Shown here piece by piece: positions 48,401 through 60,038 of a DNA stretch of 64,000 nt. Below the pieces are notes generated by a model that saw only the letters and a list, made by a program, of their open reading frames with translations, was not told the origin of the DNA and did not search any database. The DNA comes from Hirsutella rhossiliensis. Its lineage: Eukaryota; Ascomycota; Sordariomycetes; Hypocreales; Ophiocordycipitaceae. The number at the start of each line of letters is the position of its first letter. Position 1 is the first letter of the stretch. The DNA lies in assembly GCF_020360975.1 (NCBI RefSeq), contig NW_025408670.1:3286001-3350000 (forward strand), written 5' to 3'. A program made the position numbers and the translations under genes.

Positions 48401-49090
48401 TCTTCATGCACGGCTACCACAACGAGCCAATCCAATTAGTTGAGCATCGAAGAACGGAAGACACGACGCAGGGGGAAGCGACAGCGGAGGATTTTATTCA
48501 GAGACTACAGGACGCCACGGAGTTTGCGCAAGCAGCGATAGCTATGGCCCAGGAAATACAGCAAGCGCAAGCCAACAAGCACAGGACAGCCGCACCGAGA
48601 TACGAGCCTGGGATTGGGTATACCTCAACTTGAGAAATGTCAAAACATCGCGACCCTGCAAGAAGCTCGATTGGCTACATGCCAAATATCAAGTGCTCGC
48701 GGAAGTTAGCCCACATGCCTACAGGTTGGATGTGCCTGGGCGCATCCATCCAGTCTTTCACGTCGACCTACTCCGGCCAGTCCCGGAGACCCATTGCCTT
48801 CGCAGAAACTCGATCAAGAGAGTGCCCCACCGGTGCTGGTGGACGGCGAAAAGATGTACCTTGTTGAAAGAATTCTGGATGAAAGAATGGAAGGTACGCA
48901 TAAGAAGGTGCTCGTAAAATGGCATGATTACTCGCAGCCTACGTGGGAACCCCTTACTACTATTCGACACACCGATGCATGGAAGCAATGGAAGAAGCAT
49001 AAAAGGAGTGTCACCTTCTCAAGTCATCTTGCCACAGATTGCCACGACCCCCCGGAAGAGGAAACGTTGGAAGGGAGGGAGGTAATGTAA
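45437..49090 (+). pseudogene. Chromovirus pol (PR-RT-RNaseH-IN-chromodomain), frame-broken
   Basis: The domains appear in Ty3 order but in changing frames. A protease-like stretch (about 45437-45880) has DYG where DSG or DTG is expected. Reverse transcriptase spans about 46160-46880, with VDYRGLN and the catalytic YIDD at about 46566. RNase H begins near 47000 (EADASGFASGG). Integrase has its HHCC finger at about 47760-47885 and the DDE residues in TIDFITDLP, TSDRGPQF and TERMNQE. A chromodomain (YLVERILDE, then KVLVKWHDYSQPTWEP) lies at about 48860-48960. At least six frame changes are needed. In the part comparable with copy 2 every change is a homopolymer-length difference. Confidence 0.9.
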
Positions 49091-49275
49091 CGGGCAAGCC
49101 GCTTTAACGGCGGCTGCGCCGCCTAGCTTCTAGAACCTTCCATTGGCTCGAAGCTATAAAATGCTATTGTGCTCTCATGTAGTAGATTCTCTTTCTTTCT
49201 TTCTTTCTTCTCTATCTTGATAGTAAACAGCATAGGGACTAGTTAGTTGTATCAACTCACTAGAGGCCTTTCACA
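49086..49275 (+). repeat. 3' LTR of chromovirus copy 1
   Basis: The 190-bp LTR is identical to 43821-44010. Its first bases overlap the end of the pol reading frame. Confidence 0.95.
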
Positions 49276-50211
49276 GATACTAGTTTTATATATCGATGCT
49301 CCTCGACTTCTTCTCCGCAGTGTCTCGGATAGCTTTCTATTATCTTGCGATTATAGTTGCGTTTAATCTATCCATGGCACGTTCTTGAATTCATAGGTGT
49401 GTTGCTGCCTTGGGTGGCGATGGTGCCACTTGGGCTGCTTGGTGAGGCTCTTACCTAGGACAGTTCCTGTGAAGCTGGTAAAATACCGCTATACCAGGCA
49501 AAATATGGGCATTCCCATTGGATGTGTTATTAACGCGTATTATAAGTCCGTTCTCTGCTCTATAGTTCCATACTATCGATTTACCGCTCAGTTATACAAA
49601 GCGGGATTCGCGCACTTCATCTAATCTAACTACAGGAGGAAACTTTATGTCAAGGGCTGTGAAAATTGTATTATCGTTTGCCCTGCCGTAAGTCCTCCTC
49701 ACGTTGTCCCACTTTTGCGCACGATGCTCTATTGCATCTATGACAGCCACCGACATCCGCATCTTTCAACACCTCAATTCCCGACATCAACTATCAGGAT
49801 GCCAAGGGCCGTTCAACCCGCTGGCGTTGCCCGTGGGTTTATCTTCTAATACAGCGTTCAGTCATAACACGGTGAACATGAAAAGCCCCTTCGCTAAAGA
49901 AAGAAATCTTGGCTCATTCAACAATAGAAGATGGGAAGCCTGGCGCAGATGGAAGGAAAAGGTACAAATTTTTGAATGCTGCCCGGGAATATATGTCTCA
50001 ACGCGCTTCTCCCCAAACACCAGAACACCCCAACATTTGCTCCGCCTTTGCCTTGACCGTCACTGCCAAGAACAGCAGGGCAAGACTGGTGCCAAGCGGG
50101 ATCCATGCCGAGCAACGAGACGCGTAATAAAAACGCAAAATTCCTCACAACGCCAAATCGTAAACATGTCAAAAGAGCGCTGCCTCCCTTGTGCGTTGAA
50201 CTCCGCCGGAC
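49276..50211. other. Intergenic
   Basis: It contains dispersed repeat copy c. No gene was found. Confidence 0.5.
49470..49565 (-). repeat. About 95-bp dispersed repeat, copy c (inverted)
   Basis: The reverse complement reads GAGCAGAGAACGGACTTATA and contains TTTGCCTGGTATAGCGGTA, matching copies a and b. Confidence 0.8.
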
Positions 50212-52123
50212 CTATAACTGCAACCATGTTTTGACCGTCCAGTCGTCCACGACCCCGTTTGATTCCACAGCCTGCTTCTTGAGCTGCTCCGTCTGATCCT
50301 GGATAATCTTGCGATAGGCCGCCTCCTGCTTTTTGACCGATTCCGGAGAAGAGCCCGGCGGCGCGGGCATTGCGACCGCTGCACCTCCGCCGCCGCTGCC
50401 TTGCTTGCCCGGTGACGCGCCGCCCACGTCGACGGGTATGTTTTGCGGGTTGCCCTTGAGGCGGTCGCGAAGGATGAGCATGGACGGCATGCGCACGTTG
50501 AGCTGGGACAGCATATCGGCGTAGCGCACGCCGAGCTCATTAGCGATACACTTGAGCCGCCCCTTGACCCATACACGTTGCAGGTCGGTCAGGTAGTCCT
50601 GACCCTGCACGCAGACGAGGGGCCAGATGGCGAAGAAGCCGGCAAGACTCTTGTTGGTGTTGTCTTCTCCGCACGCGAAGCCCGAGAGCTGCTCCGCCAC
50701 GTGCAGGTCTTTGCGCCTGGAGAACCAGCCTAGCTGGTAGGGGATCGAGGCGATGATGTCGGCAATGGCTTCGCCGCAAGTCCTCGAAATGGCCGCGTAC
50801 TCGGGCGTCGTTCGGTAGTCGGCAGGCGAGATGATCCAGGCCGTAAGGCGAATGATGAGGGATGCCAGGACGATGCGCATGCATCGCATCACGTTCCACA
50901 TGTTGACCACCCATAGGTCTCGATACAGGTCGACGCGGCCCGGGAACGCCTCGGCCTTTGCGTAGTCGCGCTTGGGATTGTAGTCCTCCCAGGCCACAGT
51001 CTTCCACCGATAGATGTCGGGCAGCCCCTGCAACCAGTCCACCACCTCCTTGTCCAGGGCCCGGCACCTCCGGATGAACTCCTTCATCAGCTTTGTATTC
51101 TCCGGTGTCCGCGCGAGGGTGCCGAGTAGACTGTTGACTTCGTTCCTGAGCAGCCCGGTCCGGCCGCTCAACTGCTGGAATTCGGCCGTGTGCCCGTTGC
51201 AGACGGGGTCGTTGGCCCACCACTCGATGCCCAAGCTTGGCGCCTTGCCTGTGCTCAGCGAATGGATAATCTATGCAGTCCATTGTCAACAGCCAAAAGC
51301 AAGAGGACGGGCGGGCAGGAAATACCATTTGAATCCGGACGGCGGCGAACAGGTCCATGCCGGTTTTCGTCTTGAGCTGCTCGGGGCCCCGCGTCTTGAC
51401 AAGCTCTATGGCGCCTTCGACGTGTGAGCTCCAGGCAAACATGCCCAGGCTCTTGGCGGTGATGCTCTCAAATAGGCTGAGCAGGAGGATGGATGCAAGT
51501 GTGGCGTCTTGCTTGACCATGTCCGGGTCTCTCAAGGCGGTAAAGGTGGTGGCGAGGGCTTTCGTGTAGTGGCCCAGGGCTTGCCTTTCAAAGTCGTTGC
51601 CCGTGCCGACGCGGTTGTTGAGCGAGGCCATGGCACAGGCGTTGAAGGCGTGCTTGAAGTGCGGGATGGGCGGCTCCTGCTTGAGCAGCGGCAGGACAAA
51701 CTCAAGCCAGCCTCGCGTGGCCGTGAAGCCCTGGCGGGGAATGAGGACGTAGTTTGAGATGAAGTGGCAGGACGCCACGTCCTTGAGCGGCGGCCGCAGG
51801 AGAGAGGGGATGCCGTCGTCGGGAGGCGATGTCGGCGGCGAGGACCCGTCATCGCTCGAGCTGGCCGAGCTGGGCGCCAAAGTCTTGTCAGCTCTCGTCG
51901 GCCGCGACACATCATGTCTGCCGCCCGATTGGTCGGCGCCTCTGTATCCAGGGCACTGTCGGCGGGCCTTTGCGCATTGCTTGCACGTCGGCTTCGTCTC
52001 GTCACACTGCGAGGCGGCACGTCAGTCAATCGCCGCGGGGGACCCGGAAAACGACGGACGGACCTTGATTCGTCGGATCCTGCACATCTGGCAGCCCCTC
52101 GACGGCTTGCCGCCGTAGGCCAT
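50212..52123 (-). CDS. Zn2Cys6 fungal transcription factor
   Basis: Three exons, 52064-52123, 51326-52006 and 50212-51270, with canonical introns, encode 599 residues. The binuclear zinc cluster spans residues 11-38 with the exact spacing C-x2-C-x6-C-x6-C-x2-C-x6-C (Cys 11, 14, 21, 28, 31 and 38). The first intron splits the cluster just before Cys21, a common intron position in this family. Residues 50-75 are Ser/Pro/Asp-rich. The remainder is the helical fungal-specific regulatory domain of the DUF3468 type (for example SHVEGAIELVKTRGPEQL, then WEDYNPKRDYAKAEAFPGRV). Target genes are unknown. The nearest neighbours are a retrotransposon and a gene-free stretch, so no cluster is implied. Confidence 0.95.
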
Positions 52124-55100
52124 GCTGGTGAGATGGACGCGGCCCGAGCTGTCCGCGGAAATGAATGCCAGGTGAGGCTGGCGGGCTGCGGGGACAAAGT
52201 AGTAAAAGAGGTAAAAGAGGAAGACGAAGCTGCCGGCGTCGTTGTCGTGGTCGACAACTTGGCCTCGACGTCGTCACCTGAGTGGCTGGTACGAGAGCGT
52301 CGGGCGCATGCAGAGCGTCATGTCAAGAAGGCGAAGCAATTAGAACTACCGGCTACGTTTCGACGGCCCATGGCGACGTGGTGCTCGATGGAATAGCGGC
52401 TCCCGCAAGGCTCTTCCTTGTGGGGCGGCACGTATCAGTTGAGAAGCAAGCCAAGGCCCTTGCGTCTTCCCTCATCATACCATTTCAGCTAATCTGCAGC
52501 CGCGTCGAAGAAATGCTAGTGCCAGTCCAGGGCCTACTTTGGTGCGACAAACCGGCTGCTGATGGGGGTCCAGCGTGAAAACCATGATGCTCATTGTGGT
52601 AAAGGCCATCGATGGTTGCGGAACCGATCGGCCAGCGAACCTCCCGGTCCGGTTTCATGATTCGCACGGCTAACCTGCTTGGCAATCGCGGCGCAACCTC
52701 GCAGTCGCAGCGTGTTGAAGCTCAGCGACCCCATGTGTGTTGCTTGCGTGTTTGTGTATGCAAGGCCAGCAGCTTCTTTTGATGCTGGCCGACGCCGTGC
52801 CATGACCTGTCAAAAACGATTAACCTGGAACCTGTCAGAAACGGAGGATGATGGAGCAGCAAGCAAACCCATGCTTACAGGCTGACAGGTTACATGTGTC
52901 TGTCATCGGCCGGCACTCGACGAGCCAGGGCTCCACACATAACGCACGAGCGCCCCAGAAGTCAGCCAGTCTATTAGAACAACTCAGTTAATGCCCGAGG
53001 CTACGGTGGCCAATACCCGAGGCTCCGGTGGCCAATGCCCATGCTAGGTGGGTGGCAGGCCCTGCCGGTCGTTCTTTCGTGGGCTTTGACCCCGAACTCT
53101 ACCGTCCTGTCTGGGCGCCAATCAAGACGGAGAGCCGGGAAGCTCTGCACCGAGGTCGCCGACTGCCCAACGCTCGGCCACTGGGTCCTGCAGGTAGATC
53201 TCGTGGGAAAATGAGCGTTCTAGCCTCGGTAGGGCGGGGAGTCGATCCAAGGGGATCCGGTTTGTGCAGATGGCACATCCCTGGTAGGTAAACAAGGCCG
53301 CGGTGCCGATCTGAGGAACATGCTGAAATCTTGGTTCAGGCCATGTGGCCAAGCCGATACGGGTTCTCCATGTAAGGCAGCGTCGTTTGTGTGCAGTCCA
53401 GGGTGACTCTGCGAACTGCGTCCATCCCGGGACCAAGTTATTGGCAAGTGTCTTGGCCGCGAGCAGACACGATGAAACGTGTGTGTGTGTTGGTACTCGC
53501 GGAGACCAATCCCTGCCTTTATCAACGGGCACATATAGGGTCTGTAATGCAGGCCATGAGCTCCGTGTGCGCAGGAGGAGACCTCCACACGGCATTGTTG
53601 CATGTAGTATCGTCGTGCCGTCGTGGATTTGGGCCGCGGAAGAGCGGAATTCATGCGCGCGTGGATGTAACATTGGCGAGAAACAGGCCGCGCGCGTCAA
53701 TCAAGGAGCCGTCTGGGTGCTGCATCTCTCGACAAGGCTCTGCGTCCATGTCAGCGAATAGCCGATGCTCGAGCTGTCTGACAGAGCCCGGATCGTCACC
53801 TCCGAGAAGCCGGTAGCTTCAGCGCCCGCAACACATAGTTGCAAGAGCTGCTGAATCAGCAGGTGTTAATTGCCTCTCGGCAGACACCAGGCGGCTCGAG
53901 CCGTCCGAAATGACACTGGCGGGCTTGGCAAGTTGACACTGACCGGGCCTGGAAGCCGGGGATTGCCTGCTTTTTTGCAGAGAAAGTTTCTTGCAGGGAA
54001 AGAGAGAGAGAGAGAGGTGGTCGTGTGGTGAAAGATGGATGGATGGCAGACGAGTCATGCTTGAGCCAAGGCATGCCCCGTGTCGCCGGCCAGGACAAGC
54101 CCTGTTGCAGGCGAAGCAAGCCAATCCTTCTCAAATCCATCAAGAGATATGCCCGACATGGAAGCCGCCGCCGCGCATAGGCGGCTGCAAATCTCGGTTG
54201 GCCGATGCGGCTTGCGAATCATGTGACCTCACGGCACCTAACTCTCTCCTCTGTGCTGTGCGTGGACCGAATTACAGCGCACACACGATGCCATTCTGCT
54301 ATGCCTGCAACCGTGTGTCTTTGATGCTGGCAGCCAATACGTACCAGAATGTCGGGATGGCATTCCAAGGAGGCGGGCCTGCAGACCCTCGTTTCTCTTC
54401 TTTTCCCTTTTTCTTTCCTTGTCTTGGCTGCGGTACTGACGCCAGCTCAAGGCGCTTCTGTTGTCTTCCTCGCAGGCACAGACGACCGCTCGCTACCATC
54501 TACTATGCTTTTCTCTCAGTGCTGGCAGAACCTCCGTTCGGCATTCCTAATCTGCATTTTCTTGGGTTCTTGGTTGTCACCCTCCCCCTCCCCCGCCCCC
54601 TTCCCTGACACCACGCACTGCACGCCCGCCCCTCGCTCAGGCGCCTGTGGGGACCTGGCCTAGGGAAACCCCAGGGACCCTTGGTAGGGAGGCTGAATGG
54701 GGAAGCTAAGTGGAGGTAGGGGACGTGAGATGGAACTTGCATGGAAGCTACTCAGGAACCCGTCTACGGTACGTAGAGGAATTTCAAGTCCATGGAGACG
54801 CGGCTGATTGATATGCAGGTGCTTGATAGAGATGGGTTAAATTACGGCTAAAGCCGGCTGAAATCGGAGGGCAGGCGTGTGTGCAGCCTCCCACTCCGGC
54901 GGCGCGTTCTCGGCCCTTGATTTCCTGCCACGACGAATATGGTTCAGGGTGGCAGGACTTGCACCGTAGCAAGCCCGTCGACGCCGAGTTGGGCGGCGTC
55001 GTATTATTAGATTAGTGGCTCAGCATTGCACTGAGTGGTGGGCTTCGGCTTCGGCTCGTGACGTGGAGCCGCGCGTCTCAGGCCCCGCTGTCGAGGACCC

Positions 55101-56165
55101 TGGATCTGCCCTTTGCTCATCCGTGTCATTCCATGGCCTCATTTGCGTCGGAGACGTCGTCGACAGGCACGCAGCGCAACCCTAGAGCCAAGAGGCAAGA
55201 CGAGCGGCAACTTTGTCTTTTGATTTGTGAGTCTGGCGGCTGGATTTGTAGCCCGTGACAGACAAACACCTCTCCATCCACCGCGGACCCAACAATGAAT
55301 GGGCCAGTCTAGACTTGGCGACGTGTGCAACCTTCTTCGGCGCGTACGAGAGAGGTCGGGGCGCAGCCACCACCGCAGGATGAGAGCCCCTCTTTCTACA
55401 GGGATGACCAGGGATGACCAGGGACGACGGAGCTGTCCGCCTCGGCACGGGCGCTGGTTGGCCGCGTATTTTGGGAGCGAGAATGGCCGCAAGGGGCAGT
55501 TCGACGAGGCAGTTCGACGAGGCAGGTCGACGAGGCAGGTCGACGAGGAGGAGCTGGCCACCCAGTCAGATGCCGAGTACGAGGTCCACGTGGAGGGAGG
55601 AGGGAGCCAAGGTTATGGCGGTTGATACGCGGTAGGTAGCACAATGCAGGGCGATCTCGTGTGGCGCAGATACAGGGCATTCACCCACTGGCCCGTGCAG
55701 AGAATACAGGCCTTTGCAGAGAGTATTAGTAGTACAGGGCCTCCCAGCGACGTAGAGGGTCGTCGAGAGAGCGGCTCTTGTGCAGAAATGCGCTCCGGCC
55801 CAAGGGTACGGGGCACCCTCATCCGCAGGTACCTGCTTCGATGCGTTGAGAGGCCCTGATTGTCGGCACCACCAGGTACCCTCATCCGCCTCGCCAGGTA
55901 TTTGCCAATTTCCCTGAATTTTCATCACATGATGTCAGTGAAAATCAGTATCCACCCCTTGATTTCGTGGCTGTGTGGGCTTTGCGCTCTTGGCCTTTGT
56001 TGTTCACCAGTTTGTTGGCCGCCCAAGGCCACAAAACTCTCCCCCCCCATCGCCGTTCTCTTTTCCCCTTTTCCGACCCGTTTCCCTTGCCAGCAGTCAC
56101 CAGAACTCGTCCACCATCGATCCGCCAGCCGTCGTCTGCCTCCCTCACCTCGCCTCACCGCAGCC
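52124..56165. other. Four-kb gene-free stretch
   Basis: No supported gene was found. Small tandem repeats are visible: a doubled CCCGAGGCT(A/C)CGGTGGCCAAT unit at about 52992-53036, an AGAGAG run at 54000-54017, GGGATGACCA repeats at about 55401-55430, and a TCGACGAGGCAG-type array at about 55500-55550. The last part is the promoter of the desaturase gene. Confidence 0.5.
55499..55552 (+). repeat. Tandem repeat, 15-base unit
   Basis: Units of the type TTCGACGAGGCAGT/GTCGACGAGGCAGG are repeated about four times. Confidence 0.75.
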
Positions 56166-58190
56166 ATGGATCGCGACCAGGTCTTGTCGCAGCAAGCCGT
56201 CGAGGCCATGATTGCCAACGGCCACACCATTGTTGTTTTCCAAGACTACATCTTGCGCCTCGACTCGTGGCTCGCCAAGCACCCTGGAGGCTCTCTGGCC
56301 ATCCTGCACATGGTCGGCAGAGACGCGACCGACGAAATCACAGCGTAAATAGCCCACTCACTTCACATTATTCGTCGTCATCATCCCCCTGCCCGTCCGC
56401 CCTCCAAAAAAGGTAAGGGCCTAAGCACGGTCCGATCCGTCTTGTCTTGAGCTTAACTTGCAACGGCGTCAGACGTTTTCAGTAAAGCCTTGTGCAGCTA
56501 TCCCCTGAAACATAGTGCATTCGACCAGTCAAGGGGGGCAACTAAAAAGCTGACACTTTATGCCTGTAGCTACCACTCAGCGGCCACATTGCGGACCATG
56601 AAGGCCTATCGGATCGGCCGGAAGCCGGCGGGCCTCTGGATCAACAAGACACCTCCAATCAGAGGAGGCATTTTCCACACCCCCGAGGACTCCACGCGCA
56701 TTGTCGACGACGTGCCCGGTGACAGCTCCAGCGACGACACGTCCGATCACAGCTCGCCGACGCCGCCCACCTCTCGGTCGCCAAGCGTCAACGGCCTCGA
56801 GCTCAAGGATGACTTCGAGGGCGCTGTTCGACGACGCCTCATGGCCAAGGGCAGTGACGGCCCCGGCGAGCCATCTGCCACGAGTCCCGCCGAGTACGTG
56901 GATTGGGCAGTCCAGCAGGGCATCGAAGATGGCCTCCGCGACTATCCGTCCCTCGACCTCGCTGTGCAGCAAGACATTGTCGGCAAGTACCGAGAGCTGC
57001 ATCAGAGGGTCGTCGACGAGGGGCTCTACGACTGCCCCTATCAAGAGTACGCCAAAGAAATGGGCCGATACTCGTGCTTATTCATTGGCTCTCTCGTCGC
57101 TCTCCACCATGAGTGGTACGTGACCTCGGCCGTCTTGTTGGGCCTGTTCTGGGTATGCTGTCCTGCCCTTGTCTGCTGTATGCGAAGCTCACATTGTCGC
57201 TCCAGCACCAGATCATGTTTACCGCGCATGACGCGGGCCATCGGGCCATCACCCACATCTTTGCCGTAGACACCCTCATTGGCATGTTCATTGCCGATTT
57301 TTGCTGTGGCCTGTCCATCGGATGGTGGAAAAGCAGCCACAATGTCCACCACCTTGTTACGAATCAACCAGTGCGTTCTCGCCATCCCGGCACCCCTGAT
57401 GCAGATGAATCATGCGGCTAACCCACGCCTGCAGGAGCACGACCCGGATATCCAGAACCTCCCCCTCTTCGCCATAAGCCCTTCCTTTTTCAAATCCATC
57501 ACCTCGACCTACTACGACAACTTTGTCATTGCCTGGGACGCCGCCGCCGACTTGCTGGTTCCGTACCAAAAGTACACCTACTACGTAGTCATGGCCATTG
57601 CCCGCTTCAACCTCTACGTCCTCTCTTGGCTGCATGTCTTCTCGCCCAAGGCGCCGTCGCTGGGGCACAGCAAGGCGTGGTGGATCCGCCCCACAGAGAT
57701 CGCCTTCATGTGCTGTTACTGGTTCCTGTTCGGATACTGCCTGCTCTGGCGCACGCTGCCGACGTGGACAGTTCGCGTCGTCTTCGTGCTTGTGTCGCAC
57801 ATCGTCACCATGCCCTTGCACGTTCAGATCAACCTGTCGCACTGGGGCATGTCGACGTCTGATCTGGGCGAATCCGAGTCTTTTGCGCAGCGACAGCTGC
57901 GAACCACCATGGACGTCGACTGCCCCGCCTGGCTCGACTTCATCCATGGCGGCCTGCAGTTCCAGGCAGTTCACCACCTGTTTCCGCGAGTCCCGCGACA
58001 CAACCTCCGGAGGGTCCAGACTCTGGTAAAGGAGTTTTGCCAGGGGACGGGGATCCCGTACTCCATCTTGGGCTTTGTAGATGGCAACCGCAAGGTCCTC
58101 GGCCGGCTGCAGGAGGTTAGCGACCAGCTGAAGATGCTCGTCGACTGCCAAAAGTCCATGGCTGAGAGTGGAGAGTGCAAACTACATTGA
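56166..58190 (+). CDS. Delta-8 sphingolipid desaturase with N-terminal cytochrome b5 domain
   Basis: Four exons, 56166-56344, 56570-57152, 57206-57370 and 57435-58190, all GT-AG and in phase, encode 560 residues. The cytochrome b5 domain has HPGG at residues 39-42 and the second heme ligand in AYHSAATL (His62). A Ser/Asp-rich linker of about 100 residues follows. The desaturase part has the three histidine boxes HDAGH (262-266), HNVHH (299-303) and QAVHH (486-490). The Gln in the third box is characteristic of front-end and delta-8 desaturases. Hydrophobic helices flank the boxes. The enzyme introduces the delta-8 double bond of the 9-methyl sphingadienine base of fungal glucosylceramides in the ER. 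The first intron (225 bp) is long for this window. Confidence 0.95.
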
Positions 58191-60038
58191 AGCTTTGTAT
58201 TTTCGCCTGCGGCATAGAGCACTGGTTGCTTGTATATATATTTACCACGCCGTACATACCGAACAGTTTAGTGGCAAGCCCGTTTGCCAAACGCCGTGGA
58301 GAGCTCCATAAAGAGTTGGGCTCCATGTTCAAGTATATATTACATGTGTTTTAATTGCGTGTCTTGGCTTTGAAGCCGGTCTTCAAACCCTGGCTGCCTT
58401 TCACTCACTGTCAGAAGACCTTTCACCCCTTGTGCTGCTCGTGGCCCCGAGGCCTTTTTTAGAGGAATTTCCAGCTCACATCAGGCCCGATCGGCCGTAC
58501 ACGGTCTGCTTAGATGCCGCGGGAGGGAATCGCCCCATTTCCTTTCAAGCCTCATGCAGCTTTTCCCTCACAGCTCGTTGATATTCGGTCGCACCTTTCC
58601 CATCGTTCTGCAGTGGAATATCACGGCATGTTCCCTGCCGTGCATGGACCTGGCCAGCCGTATCATGCAGCGGACCCTGTGTGTCGGCGACAAGTGAAGA
58701 ATCCCCTGACTCTCTAATAGGCGATAGAGTCTCTAGCTTCGTGTTTTTACTTCTCCATCGTAGTCTGTCTTGTTCTGTATGCTCTGCAAGTTGAATCGGT
58801 GCACTTGAAGAGTCGTGCAGCTTGGGCCCGCACGGTCTGGAAACGGCCTGCCGGTTCTTCTTGTTTCCATATCTATCTTACTCGGGCTTGTGTAATCCAC
58901 ATAGTACTGCAATTGCTCGAGAGTTCTGATTTTGCTGGATCGAGCGGCAAATCCCAGTTTGATAGTTACATTGCAGCCATTGCAGAAAACACAGGACGCT
59001 GAGATGAAATGTTGGTTAGCTTCTGATTAGGCGTCCGTGCTTTCTAGCTTTCTTGCCCGGTTTGTGCTTGACTTCTTTTCCCGAGATCAGATAAGCCCCG
59101 TGAAACCAGCCGGGTTTGGCGGGCCTGCTAATACTCATGTCACTGAGTTTCACCGTAGTAGCCAGTCTTGTCTAGTCTAGGTCTCGATGGTAAGTTCGGA
59201 ATATTTCGTAAGTCGGTTTCATAACTAGATACGCTCGGACTTAGTTGTGAAAATGTACGTTATAATTAGATTCTGTAGCTTTCGTAGCGTCTAGTCCCTA
59301 GACAAGATAAAGGGACCTTTAAGCAATCCCCCGCCCTCGAAATAAAATAAGGAGGACACAAGGCCCACTAACTAGGGACAGGCTCGTCAGCTGGCAAGAG
59401 AAGAGGGATGCATTATACTGTTATAAACATGCCCTTGTCCCTTAATTCCGACGCTGCTTTTCTTTTTGCGAAACGTGTCGGTAGCAAGGAGCCCTTGCCT
59501 TTGGGTGAGTTTATATGAAAAACGAAGGACGGAAAGTGGGAAATGCGAGCGCGCGTGGCGATTACCTTGTTGTTCGAGACCAGCAGCAACCGGCAAGCCG
59601 GCTTGCACGTCGCTCTCGAGGTCCAAAACCCCGTCGTGCATTCAATGGGGAACGGCTAAGCGAGGAACAAGCCCTATTTTTACGGCCTAGCTAATAGTTC
59701 AAGAAGCAGGTCGCAACTTGAGAATTTCTCCACGGCAATTATGAGCGGAAAGCCTTTTTTTCTTCAGATTTCATGCATCACACCCTTTAAATACAGTCTA
59801 TTTTTGCCACTATAAAACATCGCAGATTCCTGTCTAAGTTCCCTTTGCTAAAGCATTCAAAGGAGGTCATGAATGCTCCAACAGAGAGAGTGTTCTGTCA
59901 GAGGTGTCTTGCAGGTTAAAACACTCCCTGCACCCTTTTACTCCGCCACCTTATCATTAAGGTGTACTCTAACCCCAGGACGGACTTGAACTTTTGAGGT
60001 AACCAAGTGAATGCCCAACTATAAAGGCGAATCCTTTT
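58191..60038. other. Intergenic
   Basis: No supported gene was found. Parts near 59200-59350 are AT-rich. Confidence 0.5.

Larger units (their letters stand above)
43821..49275 (+). mobile_element. Full-length chromodomain Ty3 LTR retrotransposon (chromovirus), copy 1
   Basis: The element is 5455 bp long with two identical 190-bp LTRs, each beginning TGTAAC and ending TTTCACA. The internal region encodes gag with a zinc knuckle, then protease, reverse transcriptase, RNase H, integrase and a C-terminal chromodomain. The primer-binding site is complementary to the LTR itself. A purine-rich tract (GGAAGGGAGGGAGG) precedes the 3' LTR. No target duplication is evident: the bases before the element end GCAATC and those after it begin GATACT. 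Identical LTRs suggest a young insertion, although the coding frames are interrupted many times. Confidence 0.95.

Noticed and set aside
53122..53816. Overlapping open frames of 138-192 codons in the 4-kb gene-free stretch
   Set aside because: They occur on both strands, have no domains and no plausible splice structure.
54000..54017. AGAGAG run as a regulatory element
   Set aside because: It is a simple microsatellite far from any gene start.
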